The position numbers were made by a program, and so were the translations under genes. The notes under the pieces were generated by a model. The model ran no database searches and was not told the origin of the DNA. It was given only the letters and a program-made list of their open reading frames with translations. Below are positions 1 to 10,195 of a stretch of 64,000 nucleotides of DNA, piece after piece. Source of the DNA: Pestalotiopsis fici W106-1. Lineage: Eukaryota; Ascomycota; Sordariomycetes; Amphisphaeriales; Sporocadaceae. How positions within the stretch are numbered: the stretch's first letter is position 1; each line of letters starts with the position of its first letter. The stretch lies in contig NW_006917092.1 in NCBI RefSeq assembly GCF_000516985.1, positions 1,628,619-1,692,618 of the forward strand, given 5' to 3'.

Positions 1-334
1 GGAGTATTTGCCCGAATCCAGACCAAGATCCTTCTCCATGCCGCCAATCTTTGCGTTGCCGATGCTGAAAAAGAGAATCAAGTCAGTCAATTGAACAAAC
101 CCCCTGAGACTCGTGGTCTCCTTACTTGGTTCTGTCCATGTAACTCAACAAGTACATGAGCCACATGGTTGGCAAAATGTAAAGATCGATCTTGCGAACG
201 AGGGCGCGCTCCTCCTCCGTGTCTGGGACATAATCATCAATGTAGTTGTTCTGAGACTTGGGGTCATCCAACATCTCCGGGTCAGTGACCTCGCAGTGTT
301 CACCCGTTGTCTTGTCTGAAGCGTTGAAACCCAT
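1..334 (-). CDS. MFS transporter, Dal5/allantoate-permease-like (5' part, runs off the window)
   Basis: This is the first part of a plasma-membrane transporter gene read leftwards; its 3' end lies outside the window. Exon 1 is 334-126, the intron is 125-65 (GTAAGG...CAG), and exon 2 starts at 64. Joining them gives YLLSYMDRTNIGNAK, the conserved segment after helix 1 in fungal anion:cation symporters of the major facilitator superfamily, preceded by KIDLYILPTMW. The start MGFNASDKT at 334 is preferred because an acidic cytosolic N-terminus is usual there. It is divergent from the dehydrogenase at 1639 with about 1.3 kb between them, so it is probably the uptake system of the neighbouring catabolic cluster. 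The substrate cannot be read from this fragment. Confidence 0.85.
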
Positions 335-1638
335 GATGAAAATTGATTGATGAGGTTTTCTCGAGAGAGAGGGAAAAAAGGAGGTGTTGAGGATGAAGTA
401 AGACGACACGAGATCTGACAGGCCTCTTGTTGCTTTTTAAGGTTTGAAGGTGCAGCTGCGAAGTCTCCTGCTCTTGTCTCTTCTATCAATTCAAGACCCA
501 AGGATATGGTACGCCAGGGGGAGTTATATAACCAAACGGTTGCCCTATCGTGACGCCGCTTACCCCAGGTTGATGCCGTCAACGTCCGAATGTGGAATGC
601 TTCGATGGTAGTGTTGGATCAGGTTTAGGCAAATGGAGAAAGGGACAAGAAAGCCAAGTTTTCGGCTCCCTGAGCCATTCCCCAGCCTTGGGAACACACC
701 AGACCAGCTTCTCCACGCGGTCTTGTCGTTTGGGGTATCTAGTGCTCTCCACAATGGGGCCTCCACGTTTTGACTAGACAAATCAGGCGCTCTCGTGGTC
801 CTCGTCCAGACCCAGCCGGAATGACTCGGGAAACGAGATTATGGCTCGACGACGCACAGAGGCCGCGTCGCGGTTCCTCAGCCCAACAGGAAATGGCCTT
901 ACCATCAGCTGACGTAGGCCAATTACCGCGCGATGCGGCAATTGGGACTTGGTGGTATTGCAGCGCGTCTCGCGTCCTGAAGCACCCCCGGTTCAGCCCA
1001 TGAACGGGGTGTCGGGGGTCATTATGTGTAAGTGGCTCGTCAGCCGCAAGCCCCCCCGGACGGCCGACCCCGAGGCGCGGCACTATTACTTACCTCAGCA
1101 GGCGGAGCCCCGGACGGAATCGGTGGAGTCTCCCTCGTGAGCAGTGGACGACTAGACTTGGATCTTGCATAGTACAATTCTCTCTGGAGTTTCCCCCAAG
1201 TCCCATTGTGTAGGGCTCTATAGCTAGAGAGACCCTCGCGAGACGATGTGCAATGACGCCAAGGTACTCCGCAGTCGTGTGCTGCCCGGTACCAGAGTGC
1301 GGATAGAGGGGCACTGGACAGCATCGCGTCTTGTACTGGCAAACTATAGTGTAGTCGATCCCCCGCAACGCGCTTTGAGGTCGCCAACCCCGGAATGCGC
1401 AGCAAAAAAGTGAGGGAAGAAAGTAGATCCCCCGAGAGTGTGACCGATGCAATCGGCGGCTCATGGTATTCTTTAAAAGGCCATGTCCTCCATTGTTTTT
1501 TGTGACTCTCTCTCCTTGCACTACATCTCAGTCATTGCTTCACTTCTGTCGTCTCATTACAGCTCATTGCTCTTGTTCTAACAAACTTCTTATACTTTAT
1601 ACTTTCAAGACTTCTGTCAACCACTTATATCCTTCAAG
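335..1638. other. Intergenic promoter region between transporter and dehydrogenase
   Basis: No convincing gene. It is a shared divergent promoter. It holds CGCGTCGCG at 864-872 (also at 5427) and CGAGGCGCGG at 1071-1080 (also twice in the aldolase/isomerase promoter). The last 100 bases before 1639 are pyrimidine-rich, as in fungal 5' leaders. Confidence 0.7.
1071..1080 (+). promoter_or_regulatory. Shared 10-mer CGAGGCGCGG, copy 1
   Basis: Exact copy of a 10-mer that recurs at 5252 and 5340, lying about 560 bp upstream of the dehydrogenase start. Candidate regulator-binding site; function inferred only from its placement. Confidence 0.35.
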
Positions 1639-2632
1639 ATGAGCCCCTCCGCAGAAGGTTCCGCCGCCCCCTCTGGCGCTGTTGACAACTACCCTTCCAC
1701 TCTGCCTGGCCCCAACCACAACTGGAAGATTTCTCTGGAGGGCAAGGTCATTGCAAGTAAGTTCATCTTGCAACGAATGGTTTCACGGTGGTCAGAATAA
1801 CTTTACTAACATGGGTCTGCTTAGTCACTGGTGCCAACCAAGGTATCGGTCTCGGTCTCGCAGAGGTCTGCCTTGCCAACGATGCCGCCAAGGTCTTCTC
1901 GCTCGACATCCAACAACCCGGCGATGACTTTGCCGCGCTGGCCAAGCAGCACCCCGGCAAGCTCGAGTACGTGCAGACGGACATTACCAGCGAGGAGTCG
2001 GTCAAGAACGCCATTGACGAGGTGGCCACGCGGGGCGGACGCTTCGACGGCCTGATTGCCAATGCCGGCGCCACCAAGCACCTGCCCGCCCTCGACTTCA
2101 CCCTCGAGCAGTTTGAGCGCCTGTACAAGCTCAACGTGACGGGCAGCTGGCTGTGCGCCACCTACGCCGCCCGCAAGTTCATTGAGCTCAAGACCAAGGG
2201 CTCCATTGTCTTTACGGCCTCCATGACCTCGTACCGCCCCAACCGCGCCGCCCCTTCGGCTCCCTATGGTGGCACCAAGGCTGCCGTCCGCAACATGACG
2301 CACACTCTGGCCATGGAGTGGGCGCAGTACGGTATCCGTGTCAACAGCATCTCGCCCGGCTACGTCAAGACGGCTCTTACATACTACGTCGAGTCTTCTC
2401 CCGACTGGGTAAGCATACATTCTCCTCTTCCAAGCGTAAAAATAAAGCATCAAACAGTACAGCTAACATGTGTGCGCGCAATCAGGACCTCAAGATGAAG
2501 TACTACGGTGGTATGCCCCGTCTGGCTCTGCCGCAAGAGCTGGGTGGCGCCTACGTCTACCTGCTGTCCGAGACGGCCACTTACACGACCGGTATCGATA
2601 TCCCCATTGCCGGTATCGTCGGTGGCTGGTAA
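1639..2632 (+). CDS. Short-chain dehydrogenase, sorbose/L-xylulose reductase or polyol-dehydrogenase type
   Basis: Exons 1639-1756, 1825-2408 and 2486-2632 encode 282 residues. The introns are 68 and 77 bp, the first with a CTAAC branch site. The classical SDR signature is complete: cofactor motif TGANQGIG at 41-48, ANAG near 118-121, catalytic Ser near 172, and Tyr187/Lys191 in YGGTK. The C-terminus GGW and the N-terminal NYPSTLPGP leader match fungal NADP(H)-dependent mannitol/sorbose/L-xylulose reductases, cytosolic enzymes that interconvert ketoses and polyols. Erythritol dehydrogenase of Yarrowia belongs to this same broad group (from memory). Beside a DAK-type kinase and an RpiB isomerase, a polyol-to-ketose oxidation such as erythritol to erythrulose is a reasonable guess. 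Exact substrate and cofactor preference are unproven. Confidence 0.93.
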
Positions 2633-3542
2633 AACAAGAGAAGCATATCAGCAGCAAAACCAAGCATGAAAAATAATGGAGTTGAATTTTGTCTGGGTCG
2701 TCATATAGACTGTACATAGCCAGCGCATGAGAAATGGCGTCATTTTTATGGGTCCATGAATCCTTAGAATTTCATAATAAGAAAGTAAAATTCAAATAAC
2801 TTGAAATTCCTTTAATTGAAAGTGAGAATATATAATTAATACTGAAAATCAGAGGATTCACAAGTTTTTCCAGTCCTAATAGCATTCTCGTTGGAAGAAA
2901 TTCAAGGGCATTATTCAATCCTGAACAAATTATGAATGCTCAAGTCAAGTATCAAACGTGACCCCCCACTTCGCGGGCTATCAGAAACGGCCGGATTCCC
3001 CAAGTTTGCCGTGCACAAAAAAGCAAAGGGTAGCTCTAGAGCTCATGATTGGATTGATGAAGATGACCTCGGCTCAACGCTACTTGTCTGCTGAACTACT
3101 TGATACCTACCTTTGCTTGACCGCTCCGGCAATTGACGGTCAGTTGGAGTCGGTCAGGTCAGTAAATGCGCCATTTCGATTCAAGTCACTGACTGTATAG
3201 AGGCAACGAATGCGACACATGCGATAGCAATTGAAGTACAGATTACATGGGGGGTAACGAACTTGTCATTCATTTTCCTATTGAGTGCAAATTCATGTCA
3301 AGCCAGGCCTGTCTTTTCATCACTTTCAATAATTATATGCAATGCGACGCTGCAAACTTTCAGCGACTGCCGACAAGCCAATGGAAACTGGAAGCGCGAC
3401 GGCAATAAAGACTTTCAAGACACGGCAATTGATCAGAAGATTTGGGGGGGTGGAAATTTCTTTTTTCATTATTATTACTAGTAGGCGCACTTGAGCTGCA
3501 GTATGCACAAACTACTACCACAGGTAGCAGCAGCACTTACTA
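2633..3542. other. Intergenic, convergent 3' ends
   Basis: Between the converging 3' ends of the dehydrogenase and the aldolase. AT-rich around 2750-2850. No gene seen; short open frames here have no family features. Confidence 0.6.
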
Positions 3543-4493
3543 CTAAGCTGCTTTGCCAGTGGACCCCGTCACATCCATCTGCCACTCCATGAGCTTTTGA
3601 ATCTCCTTTGTGCCATCCTCCATCAGGGTCGTGAGGCTCGTGGTGGCAGCCTTTTCTTTGATGTATTTGAGGTAGTCGTCCAGGACCAGCTTGTTGACGT
3701 TGATCTTGCTGCAGCCGCCCCGGATGCAGCTCTGCATGACGTCCTCGGGGAAATCGTTTGTGCCGTGCAGCACGATGCGCACCCGGTCCGCTGCCTTGGC
3801 CCGGATCATGGCCAGCCGGTCGTACTCGAGGACCGGGCCCCGGGTGCCGTACTCGCCGTGCACGTTGCCAAACGCCGGCGCCAGAAAGTCAATGCCCGTC
3901 GCGATAAAGTCCTCGACCTGGTCCTCCGTGGTCAGGGCGCCCTCGAGGTCGGCCGTGTCGGCGATGCCGTCCTCGCCGCCCTCGATCCGGCCCGGCTCGG
4001 CCTCGGTGCAGATCTTGTGCTCGTTGCAGTACGCGACCAGCTCGCGCGTCTTGGCCAGGTTCTCCTCCATTTCGTAATGGCTCATGTCGACCATAATGGA
4101 GTCGAATGGCAGGTTGGCGGCCGCGTGCCGGATCAGCTTCTCATCCTGGGCGTGGTCGAGGTGGATGGCCACTGGCACCGAGGCCTCGCGGGCAGCCTTT
4201 GCGGCGGCGTGGATCAGGAGTCCATTGCTGTAGGTAATGGCCCATGGAAAGACTTGCAGGATAAGTGGTGCTTTCTTTGCCTCGGCAGCCCGGATAAAGG
4301 CCAGGATACACTCAATATTGTAACTGAAATCAAAAAGCGTAAATAGAGTTAGCTGAGCAAACTCATTCAAACAAGCAAAATACAGATATGCGCATGGGTT
4401 TTCTGCTTACGCGATGGGGGCGACGACGCCGTAGCCGCCCTTCTCGGCATCCGAGAGGATCTTGTAAGTCGTATTTGTCTTTTTCCACTCCAT
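3543..4493 (-). CDS. Class II ketose-bisphosphate aldolase (fructose/tagatose-bisphosphate aldolase family)
   Basis: Exons 4493-4411 and 4323-3543 give 287 residues, the usual length for the GatY/KbaY/FbaA-like branch. The Zn2+-dependent aldolase hallmarks are present: HLDHAQ at 82-87 (catalytic Asp84 and zinc-binding His85), the glycine-rich signature EAEPGRIEGGEDG, zinc-ligand His in FGNVHGEYG, LHGTND for the third His, and NVNK before the phosphate-binding region. The family cleaves a ketose 1-phosphate or bisphosphate to DHAP plus an aldehyde. The gene is divergent from the RpiB-type isomerase (5621) and shares its promoter. Glycolytic fungal aldolase is a longer class II protein, so this shorter form is probably pathway-specific. 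Whether it acts on a tetrulose, pentulose or hexulose phosphate cannot be told from sequence. Confidence 0.93.
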
Positions 4494-5251
4494 TGTGTTT
4501 CCGACTCTTTATCCAATTTTTGAGCTTCTTTTCGAGAGGAAATTCCAAGATGGCGTAACGACGTTCAGTCTGACAGGAACAAGTTACAGCAAGATGGGGT
4601 CTAGATCAGAATAGTGGAAGACGCCTCCAGTTTTTTCTTTTTTCCCAATGAGAAGCTGAAAATAAAGCCAGGTCAAGTGTTCGTACAAAAAAAGGTTGAA
4701 TTGATCGTGAGGAGATGAGATGCGAAATGACGACGATTTCATTGGGTCTGGTTTCCGAATTGAGCAAGCCAAAGCACATGCGCGTGTTACTTCTTCTTCG
4801 CTGCTTCTTGCCGCGAAGACCGCGACACCATGGCACTTTATTCCTCAATCACCTCGTCACGAACACCAGCTTTATTCTTTTCTTGTTTATTCCCTGGAGC
4901 CGTTCTTCAATGAGGGGCATCGTGCATCGTGCATCTCTCCCTCATCTCCACCGCGGGGTTCCGTTCAAAGTCTGGCGTTGGAGTAACCCATGCTACTACT
5001 CTACTTTAGGTCCCGTCCCCATGTTTTCCCCCGCATAGGGCGTTGGGGGAAGAACCTCACTTGTGCCTCGACTCGCGACCCTTGGCCCTGGTCATGTTGC
5101 CAGTAAGCGCGGTCTATAGTACATTTTAGCCAGGGGTGGGCTTTTCTTTCCATGAACAAGGTCTCGATGCGGGGGAGTTTGACCAAGAGAAAAGCTCGTA
5201 TACTTGTGCTCATTATGAGAAAACCTGCGGAATAATATGAACCCATTGTCA

Positions 5252-5261
5252 CGAGGCGCGG
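5252..5261 (+). promoter_or_regulatory. Shared 10-mer CGAGGCGCGG, copy 2
   Basis: Exact repeat of the motif at 1071; with copy 3 it also shares the preceding A (ACGAGGCGCGG). It lies in the divergent aldolase/isomerase promoter. Confidence 0.35.
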
Positions 5262-5339
5262 GCACTTGTATGTGTTCAGGGTCCCCTTCACGCGGACAAG
5301 ACGCCATTTTCGATAATATGTTGCGAATAGTAGTTGGCA

Positions 5340-5349
5340 CGAGGCGCGG
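5340..5349 (+). promoter_or_regulatory. Shared 10-mer CGAGGCGCGG, copy 3
   Basis: Third exact copy, 88 bp downstream of copy 2 on the same strand. The spacing and common orientation suggest a paired binding site for a cluster regulator. No footprint evidence is available. Confidence 0.35.
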
Positions 5350-5620
5350 ACGACAGTAGAGGGGTACCGTCTTGTTCTACATTGAGCCTGGATCTTAAAA
5401 CTCGGGGACCCATGACCTGGCAAGAGCGCGTCGCGTTGTATTTCTCCAAATTGTGAATATCGTCACTCGGCTCCGAGAGTTTTGAAAAGTTTTCGTCTTT
5501 CATATTCCCGCCCTGTTCACATCGCCAGCCAGTTCATACAGTAACAGCTTTTGATTACACAAAATAACTCCCTCTCACTCACTCTTCACGTCATATCCCG
5601 CTCATCACATCTCATCAAAA

Positions 5621-6200
5621 ATGGCCGCTGTTCAAAAGCTTAGAATCGCCATTGGCGGCGACGATGCCGGCTTCGACTACAAGGCCAAGCTGGCACAGGA
5701 CCTGGCCGCCGACCCGCGGGTCTCGGAAGTCATTGACGTCGGGCCCGCCAGCGCAACCGACAAGACAGCCTACCCGCTCTTTGCCATTGCCGCCGCCGAG
5801 CTCGTGGCCCAGGGCAAGGCGGACCGGGCCCTGCTCATCTGCGGCACCGGCCTGGGCGTTGCCATCAGCGCCAACAAGGTCCAGGGCGTGCGCGCCGTGA
5901 CGGCCCACGACAGCTTCAGCGTTGAGCGTGCCGTGCTCTCCAACGACGCCCAGGTCCTGTGCCTCGGTCAGCGCGTTATTGGTATCGAGCTCGCCAGGAG
6001 GTTGACCAAGGAGTGGCTTGGCTACACTTTTGATCCTGTAAGTTTGCCATACTCGGCTCTGGATTATCGAAACAGATCCTACATATCGGAGCAAATCCTG
6101 CAAATATCCAACTAACCCTTGCCAGCAATCCGCATCGGCAGCAAAAGTAAAGGCGATCAACGACTACGATTCGAGAGCTGCACCCGCGATCGCAGCATAA
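5621..6200 (+). CDS. RpiB/LacAB-family sugar-phosphate isomerase
   Basis: Exons 5621-6037 and 6126-6200 encode 163 residues, typical for RpiB. The N-terminal [13 protein letters not shown] is the phosphate/sugar-binding loop. LLICGTGLG carries the catalytic-base Cys (residue 74), and TAHD carries His96, the usual ring-opening region. These enzymes interconvert aldose and ketose phosphates (ribose-5-P/ribulose-5-P; galactose-6-P; D-erythrulose-4-P/D-erythrose-4-P in tetritol pathways). Having DD rather than the common DH at residues 14-15 fits RpiB relatives that do not act mainly on ribose-5-P, but this is weak evidence. Filamentous fungi normally use RpiA for the pentose pathway, so an RpiB in a cluster with a DAK-type kinase points to a specialised catabolic role. 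Confidence 0.93.
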
Positions 6201-6367
6201 CAACAGAGACAGGACACTTGGCATGAGCGAATTGATTTTGAGCGATAGAGCACTAAAAGAGTACGATATAAAATAAAAAATCTTGAATAATAAACTTTTG
6301 GAAGCCAAAATCCCCTGGGGTATCATCCGTTGTATATACAGTCAATGTTATACAGTGTATCAGGTCG

Positions 6368-8968
6368 TTATTTTGCCCATTCGGCCAGAAGATCTTTCTT
6401 CATGGAGGCCATTGGCCATCCTGTTCGCATTTCACAGGCGTCTATCAAGGACAGAATAACATTGCGTTTATCTGTATCTTGTACGCAAAGACCAGCTATT
6501 CTCAAAGTTAGTTACACATCAATGGTAGAGCGGATAAAGTGAACACAAACCTCCAAACAGACACTGCGCAGACATGATCTGACTGCCTTCGTCGCGTAGC
6601 TCCATGGCTATCCCGCAAATAGTGGCTACTGCCTCGGACAGTGTTTTCTGTCGTGGTTATCGTTAGATCGAATGACTTCCAACCAAGGCAATTGGCGACT
6701 AACCTGTGTTCTCAAGTATCCGTCGAAACCAGACGCGGCCGGACGGTGGAGAGTGATGAGTATACAAGCAAAGCTGTACACCTGAAGCGCAACACCATAT
6801 TTTGGTGGATGAATCCAGAGAGGCTGGAATACGCTGTCAGGGCTAGGGTCTGCTGTCGGCAAGGGCTGAAACAAGGGACCGAGATACGTCTTCCAGCGCT
6901 CGAGCTCATTAATCAGGGCCTCGCCGATGCGAATTCGTTTTGCGGTCGTGTCCGGTTCGGTAGGTGATGGATCCCACTTTGAGCAGTAGTTGACCGTTTG
7001 TGAAAGCAGGTAAACTACTCGATCCGCCAGTTCATCCTGGTTCAGGTCGCAATAGTCTTTGAGGGGTCGCCAAAAGGAGAAACACCTTCTACGTTCTCTG
7101 ATAGGCTCCAGGTCAGCAGATATAAAGGTTGTAAACTTTGGAAAGGGCTAGTAATACCTGAAAGCGGCCCAAATATCCTGACGGAGCCATGCCCACCACA
7201 CAGACTGTCGCAGCCCTCCGGATGCGCCGTTGACGTCTTGTGATCTTTGAATCCAAAAGACGCCCTTTAAATGTCGTTTCCAATTCGTATCTGATGAATC
7301 GAGCATCTCGTAAGTGGAGATGACCACTGCAACGCATTAGCGGGATCATCCTTTCTTGGCAAATCTGGGCCACTTGCATGCAGTGCCAAGCAGCTCCTCC
7401 GAGTGTGTATATGAATTATATTGCAGGGCATTCTGCAAGTAGTGCAACGTTTCGTAGTAATACTGTACGGCCAAACTCGAGTCCCTGGTGATGCCTGCGT
7501 TTGCCTCGGAAATTTCTCTATGTCGTGCACACAATGCCTGTTTGTCCAAAGCATGTCAGTTTTCTGGGTATCCAAAGATACAACATGGTTATTCAAGTGC
7601 TTACCAGTATAGCTTTCATCAATCCTACATTCCGCAGCTGTTCAAGTTGTCAGTATGTATTTGAAAGACTTTGATGGCAAAAGCAGTACTGACTGCTAAA
7701 CGCGTCGCATATGTCGAAAAGTGTCTGCGAGGGTCAAAGATATCAAGCTATAGACACAACGCCGGTCAGCTTTCAGAACGAGCCATTGGACGTGGAAGAT
7801 GAATTGGCTTACCCAGAGACTTGCTCTTTCAGCAAAAGTGCGAAATAGGGTTGCTTCATAGCTTGTCTAGAGGATACAAGAGTTAGCTTTTCTCGCTGTG
7901 GGATATGATTCGTTGTTTTGGTGCAGTATATGCAGGTTTCAAGGATGCTTGACTCCAACTGCACAATTTAGGCAACTAGCTCCATGATCTTGCTGCAACA
8001 AAAGAAACAACTATAGCACGATAGATGGCCTTGGCACTTACAAGAACAATATCTCGATTTAATGACCAGGCATGTCGTTCCACTGCCTGGTTGGCCAGCG
8101 GTGCTGGAATCGAGACACTCCCTGAAATGGGTTGGTTTTCTGTCCCTATCGGCTGAGACTCATGTCCCGTATTTGATACTGAATCTTCGGGAGCAGGACT
8201 CGGTGCAAGGGAGAATCCAGCATCTGCCTGGGCTGCATCCGTGGCCAACAGATCTAGCCATCGGTTGGAGGCCATGTCCGTAGTCAGCAGCTCCGACGCC
8301 ACCGTGTCCGGGGAGTAGGCATACTGGTAGGCCTCGGCCAGGGGTATGGTCGAAGGCGGTGGCGGAGGAGGAGGAGGTTGAAGAGGCTGCTGCGGTGGAA
8401 CATCTACCGGAGATGGATACAAATTGCGCGGACTTGGTCCTGCAGTAGGGACAGCAGAGGGTGTTGGTACCTCTGGTATCGTTCTGGGAATGTCTACTTC
8501 CCTCCGCGACGAAAATGTGAGCGTCGGAGAGGATGTCTTGGTCGGCTGGATCGCCGGACCCTGCTTGACCTGCTGACTCGGTTGGCCATCTGAGGTTGGG
8601 CTTGGTCCCTGATCGCCATATACACAGTCCCGGCTCGATATAGAACAAGGGCCACACACAGGCACTATCATAATTTTTTTCTGCAATTAGGTTTAAGGCA
8701 CTAACACTGGGGCAAAGCTGAGCATACCTCTTTCATCACACTTCTTGTCTACGCAGGTAAATAACATGTTAGCCTGGCAGACTCTTCACGCGCCCCACTC
8801 CTTTCTTGACAGTGATACGGATTGGTGTAAGCACTTACGTCTCTTTCGACATGTGAGGCATCCAGTCTTGGTGCGCAGACCTCGGGATCTCGACTTGCGT
8901 ATCCTCTTGGGCTTTGCAGGCTTCGCTCCCGTGGTGACACCCGGGGCCGGCGCCTCGCTCGGCTCCAT
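6368..8968 (-). CDS. Zn2Cys6 transcription factor, candidate cluster regulator
   Basis: I resolve eleven exons: 8968-8839, 8748-8728, 8664-8042, 7866-7813, 7747-7694, 7637-7605, 7537-7378, 7326-7158, 7097-6704, 6647-6551 and 6495-6368, giving about 620 residues in one open frame. The zinc cluster spans three exons and reads C-x2-C-x6-C-x6-C-x2-C-x6-C from residue 37 (GCLTCRKRHKKCDER then PVCGPC). A proline-rich linker with an octaproline run follows. The middle domain has the fungal-TF pattern LWLDIFDPRRHF, then LMKAILALCARH, and ends KDLLAEWAK. The boundary at 8041-7867 is the least certain, as an extra short exon is possible. One intron (7377-7327) starts with GC instead of GT. It sits between the isomerase and the kinase, and is probably the local nuclear activator of the sugar cluster. 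Confidence 0.87.
7327..7377 (-). other. GC-AG intron in the Zn2Cys6 gene
   Basis: This 51-bp intron has donor GCAAGT, a CTAAT branch site and acceptor TTGCAG. Removing it joins LLGTA to LVISTYEMLD in the conserved middle domain. No GT donor nearby keeps the frame, so a non-canonical GC donor is the best reading. Confidence 0.7.
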
Positions 8969-10195
8969 GCTTCGGAGGGCTCATGGATCGGCAACTGGGT
9001 CTTGTGCCTCCAAGGGCGTTCCCACAACCCAAAAACCAAAAACCACCAACACCACCACCAACAACCAGCAGCAGACGACGCGTGCTACGCTATGCGCCCC
9101 CCGCGATATCTGGGGTAAGAGAGGACTAGGGTTTTTCCCGATCAGTCCAGTCCAGTCCTATTCAGCTCAGCTCAGCTCTTCAAGGTTTCGTGGACGGGAG
9201 ACGAGGGCAAGCGACAAGGCCTCTAGAAGCGTGAGGGAGAAGCAGCAGCAAGCGCAACAAGGGAGAGATGAAACGAGAGCATCGTGTCGAGGCCACAGAC
9301 ACAGCAATTTACAAGAAGGAAAACGCACGCAGCTGGATCCCCCTTTGGGGTTGACCCCCATCTTTAATCCCCGCATAGCAGCGACCAAGGCGACGGGGAC
9401 CCTTGTCCGGTCGTCCTATTGCTTGGGGGAAGGCAAATGACTCGTAACGCGGTCCTGTGTGCCAACCACATGGTCAGAACCAGCCTGTGGCGGTCGTGCT
9501 AGCGAAAGCCTAACGCTTTCTACAGGGCACCGGGCTGGGTAGTCTGGGTAGTATTCGCTGCCGTCCATGGGCTGTCTATTCATTCTGGCCGCTGCCAATT
9601 CGCGAAGTCGCTGAAGCTTTCCAGATCGTCCGACGGATGGGCTTAGCACGGACCCGGAACGTAATGGTTCGGGTCTCTGGTAGCTTTGCGGGGCTGAAGC
9701 TCCATTGAAAACTCCATTCCCCAGGGCAATTTTTGCTGGGCTTTAGCTGGGCTGGGCTAAATCCCGTGGGGTTTGGGTTGTGGGAAAAGTGGATTCAAGC
9801 AAGTAATAATAAGTTGGCGATGGGGAGTCCACTGGCGATGCATGGATGTACTGTAGGAACCATAGATGGGCAAAGGATGGACACGAGACGATGAACACCG
9901 ACCCAGAGCGCAAAGAAAAGTGATTGACTGACAGAAGTGATGAAGCTACTACCCGAGTGCGTCGCATTTCCACGATGGAGTCATGCAAAGAGACGTTCGC
10001 TTCCATTTACCCAGTGTGATGGCTGCTGACGGCAAATGGTTCAAAAAGGTATTTGGGGTCACCCGTCCCCCTCACTCACTCACCCAGACTCATAGATGAG
10101 GGGTGACGGCACAGCTCAAAATCATACACTGAGTGTCTTTTTGTGGTCCATTGTGTAATTCATCCTTCCTTTTAGCCAGCAACATATACACGAAA
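8969..10195. other. Divergent promoter of regulator and DAK-type kinase
   Basis: No gene supported. Open frames here lack family features. It contains the interrupted inverted repeat at 9651-9675 and short GC-rich tracts. Confidence 0.6.
9651..9675. promoter_or_regulatory. Inverted repeat GACCCGgAAC-N6-GTTCGGGTC
   Basis: The left arm 9651-9660 and right arm 9667-9675 are complementary over 9 bp with one extra G in the left arm. Inverted CCG/CGG half-sites are typical Zn2Cys6 targets, and this one lies between the regulator and the kinase it might control. Confidence 0.35.

Larger units (their letters stand above)
4494..5620. other. Divergent promoter of aldolase and RpiB isomerase
   Basis: No gene supported. 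It contains two copies of CGAGGCGCGG (5252, 5340), one CGCGTCGCG (5427-5435) and a pyrimidine-rich CTCACTCACTC leader just before the isomerase start. Confidence 0.65.

Noticed and set aside
1090..1521. 143-codon minus-strand open frame upstream of the SDR
   Set aside because: No domain, unusual composition, and it lies in the divergent promoter.
1821..2453. 210-codon minus-strand open frame
   Set aside because: Mirror of the SDR gene; Gly/Ala-rich with no family pattern.
3597..4346. 249-codon plus-strand open frame
   Set aside because: It is antisense to the class II aldolase, whose motifs are complete; GC-rich codon bias creates the mirror frame.
8745..9440. 231-codon plus-strand open frame
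   Set aside because: Overlaps the first exons of the Zn2Cys6 gene and then runs through promoter sequence; low-complexity Gln/Thr-rich, no domain.
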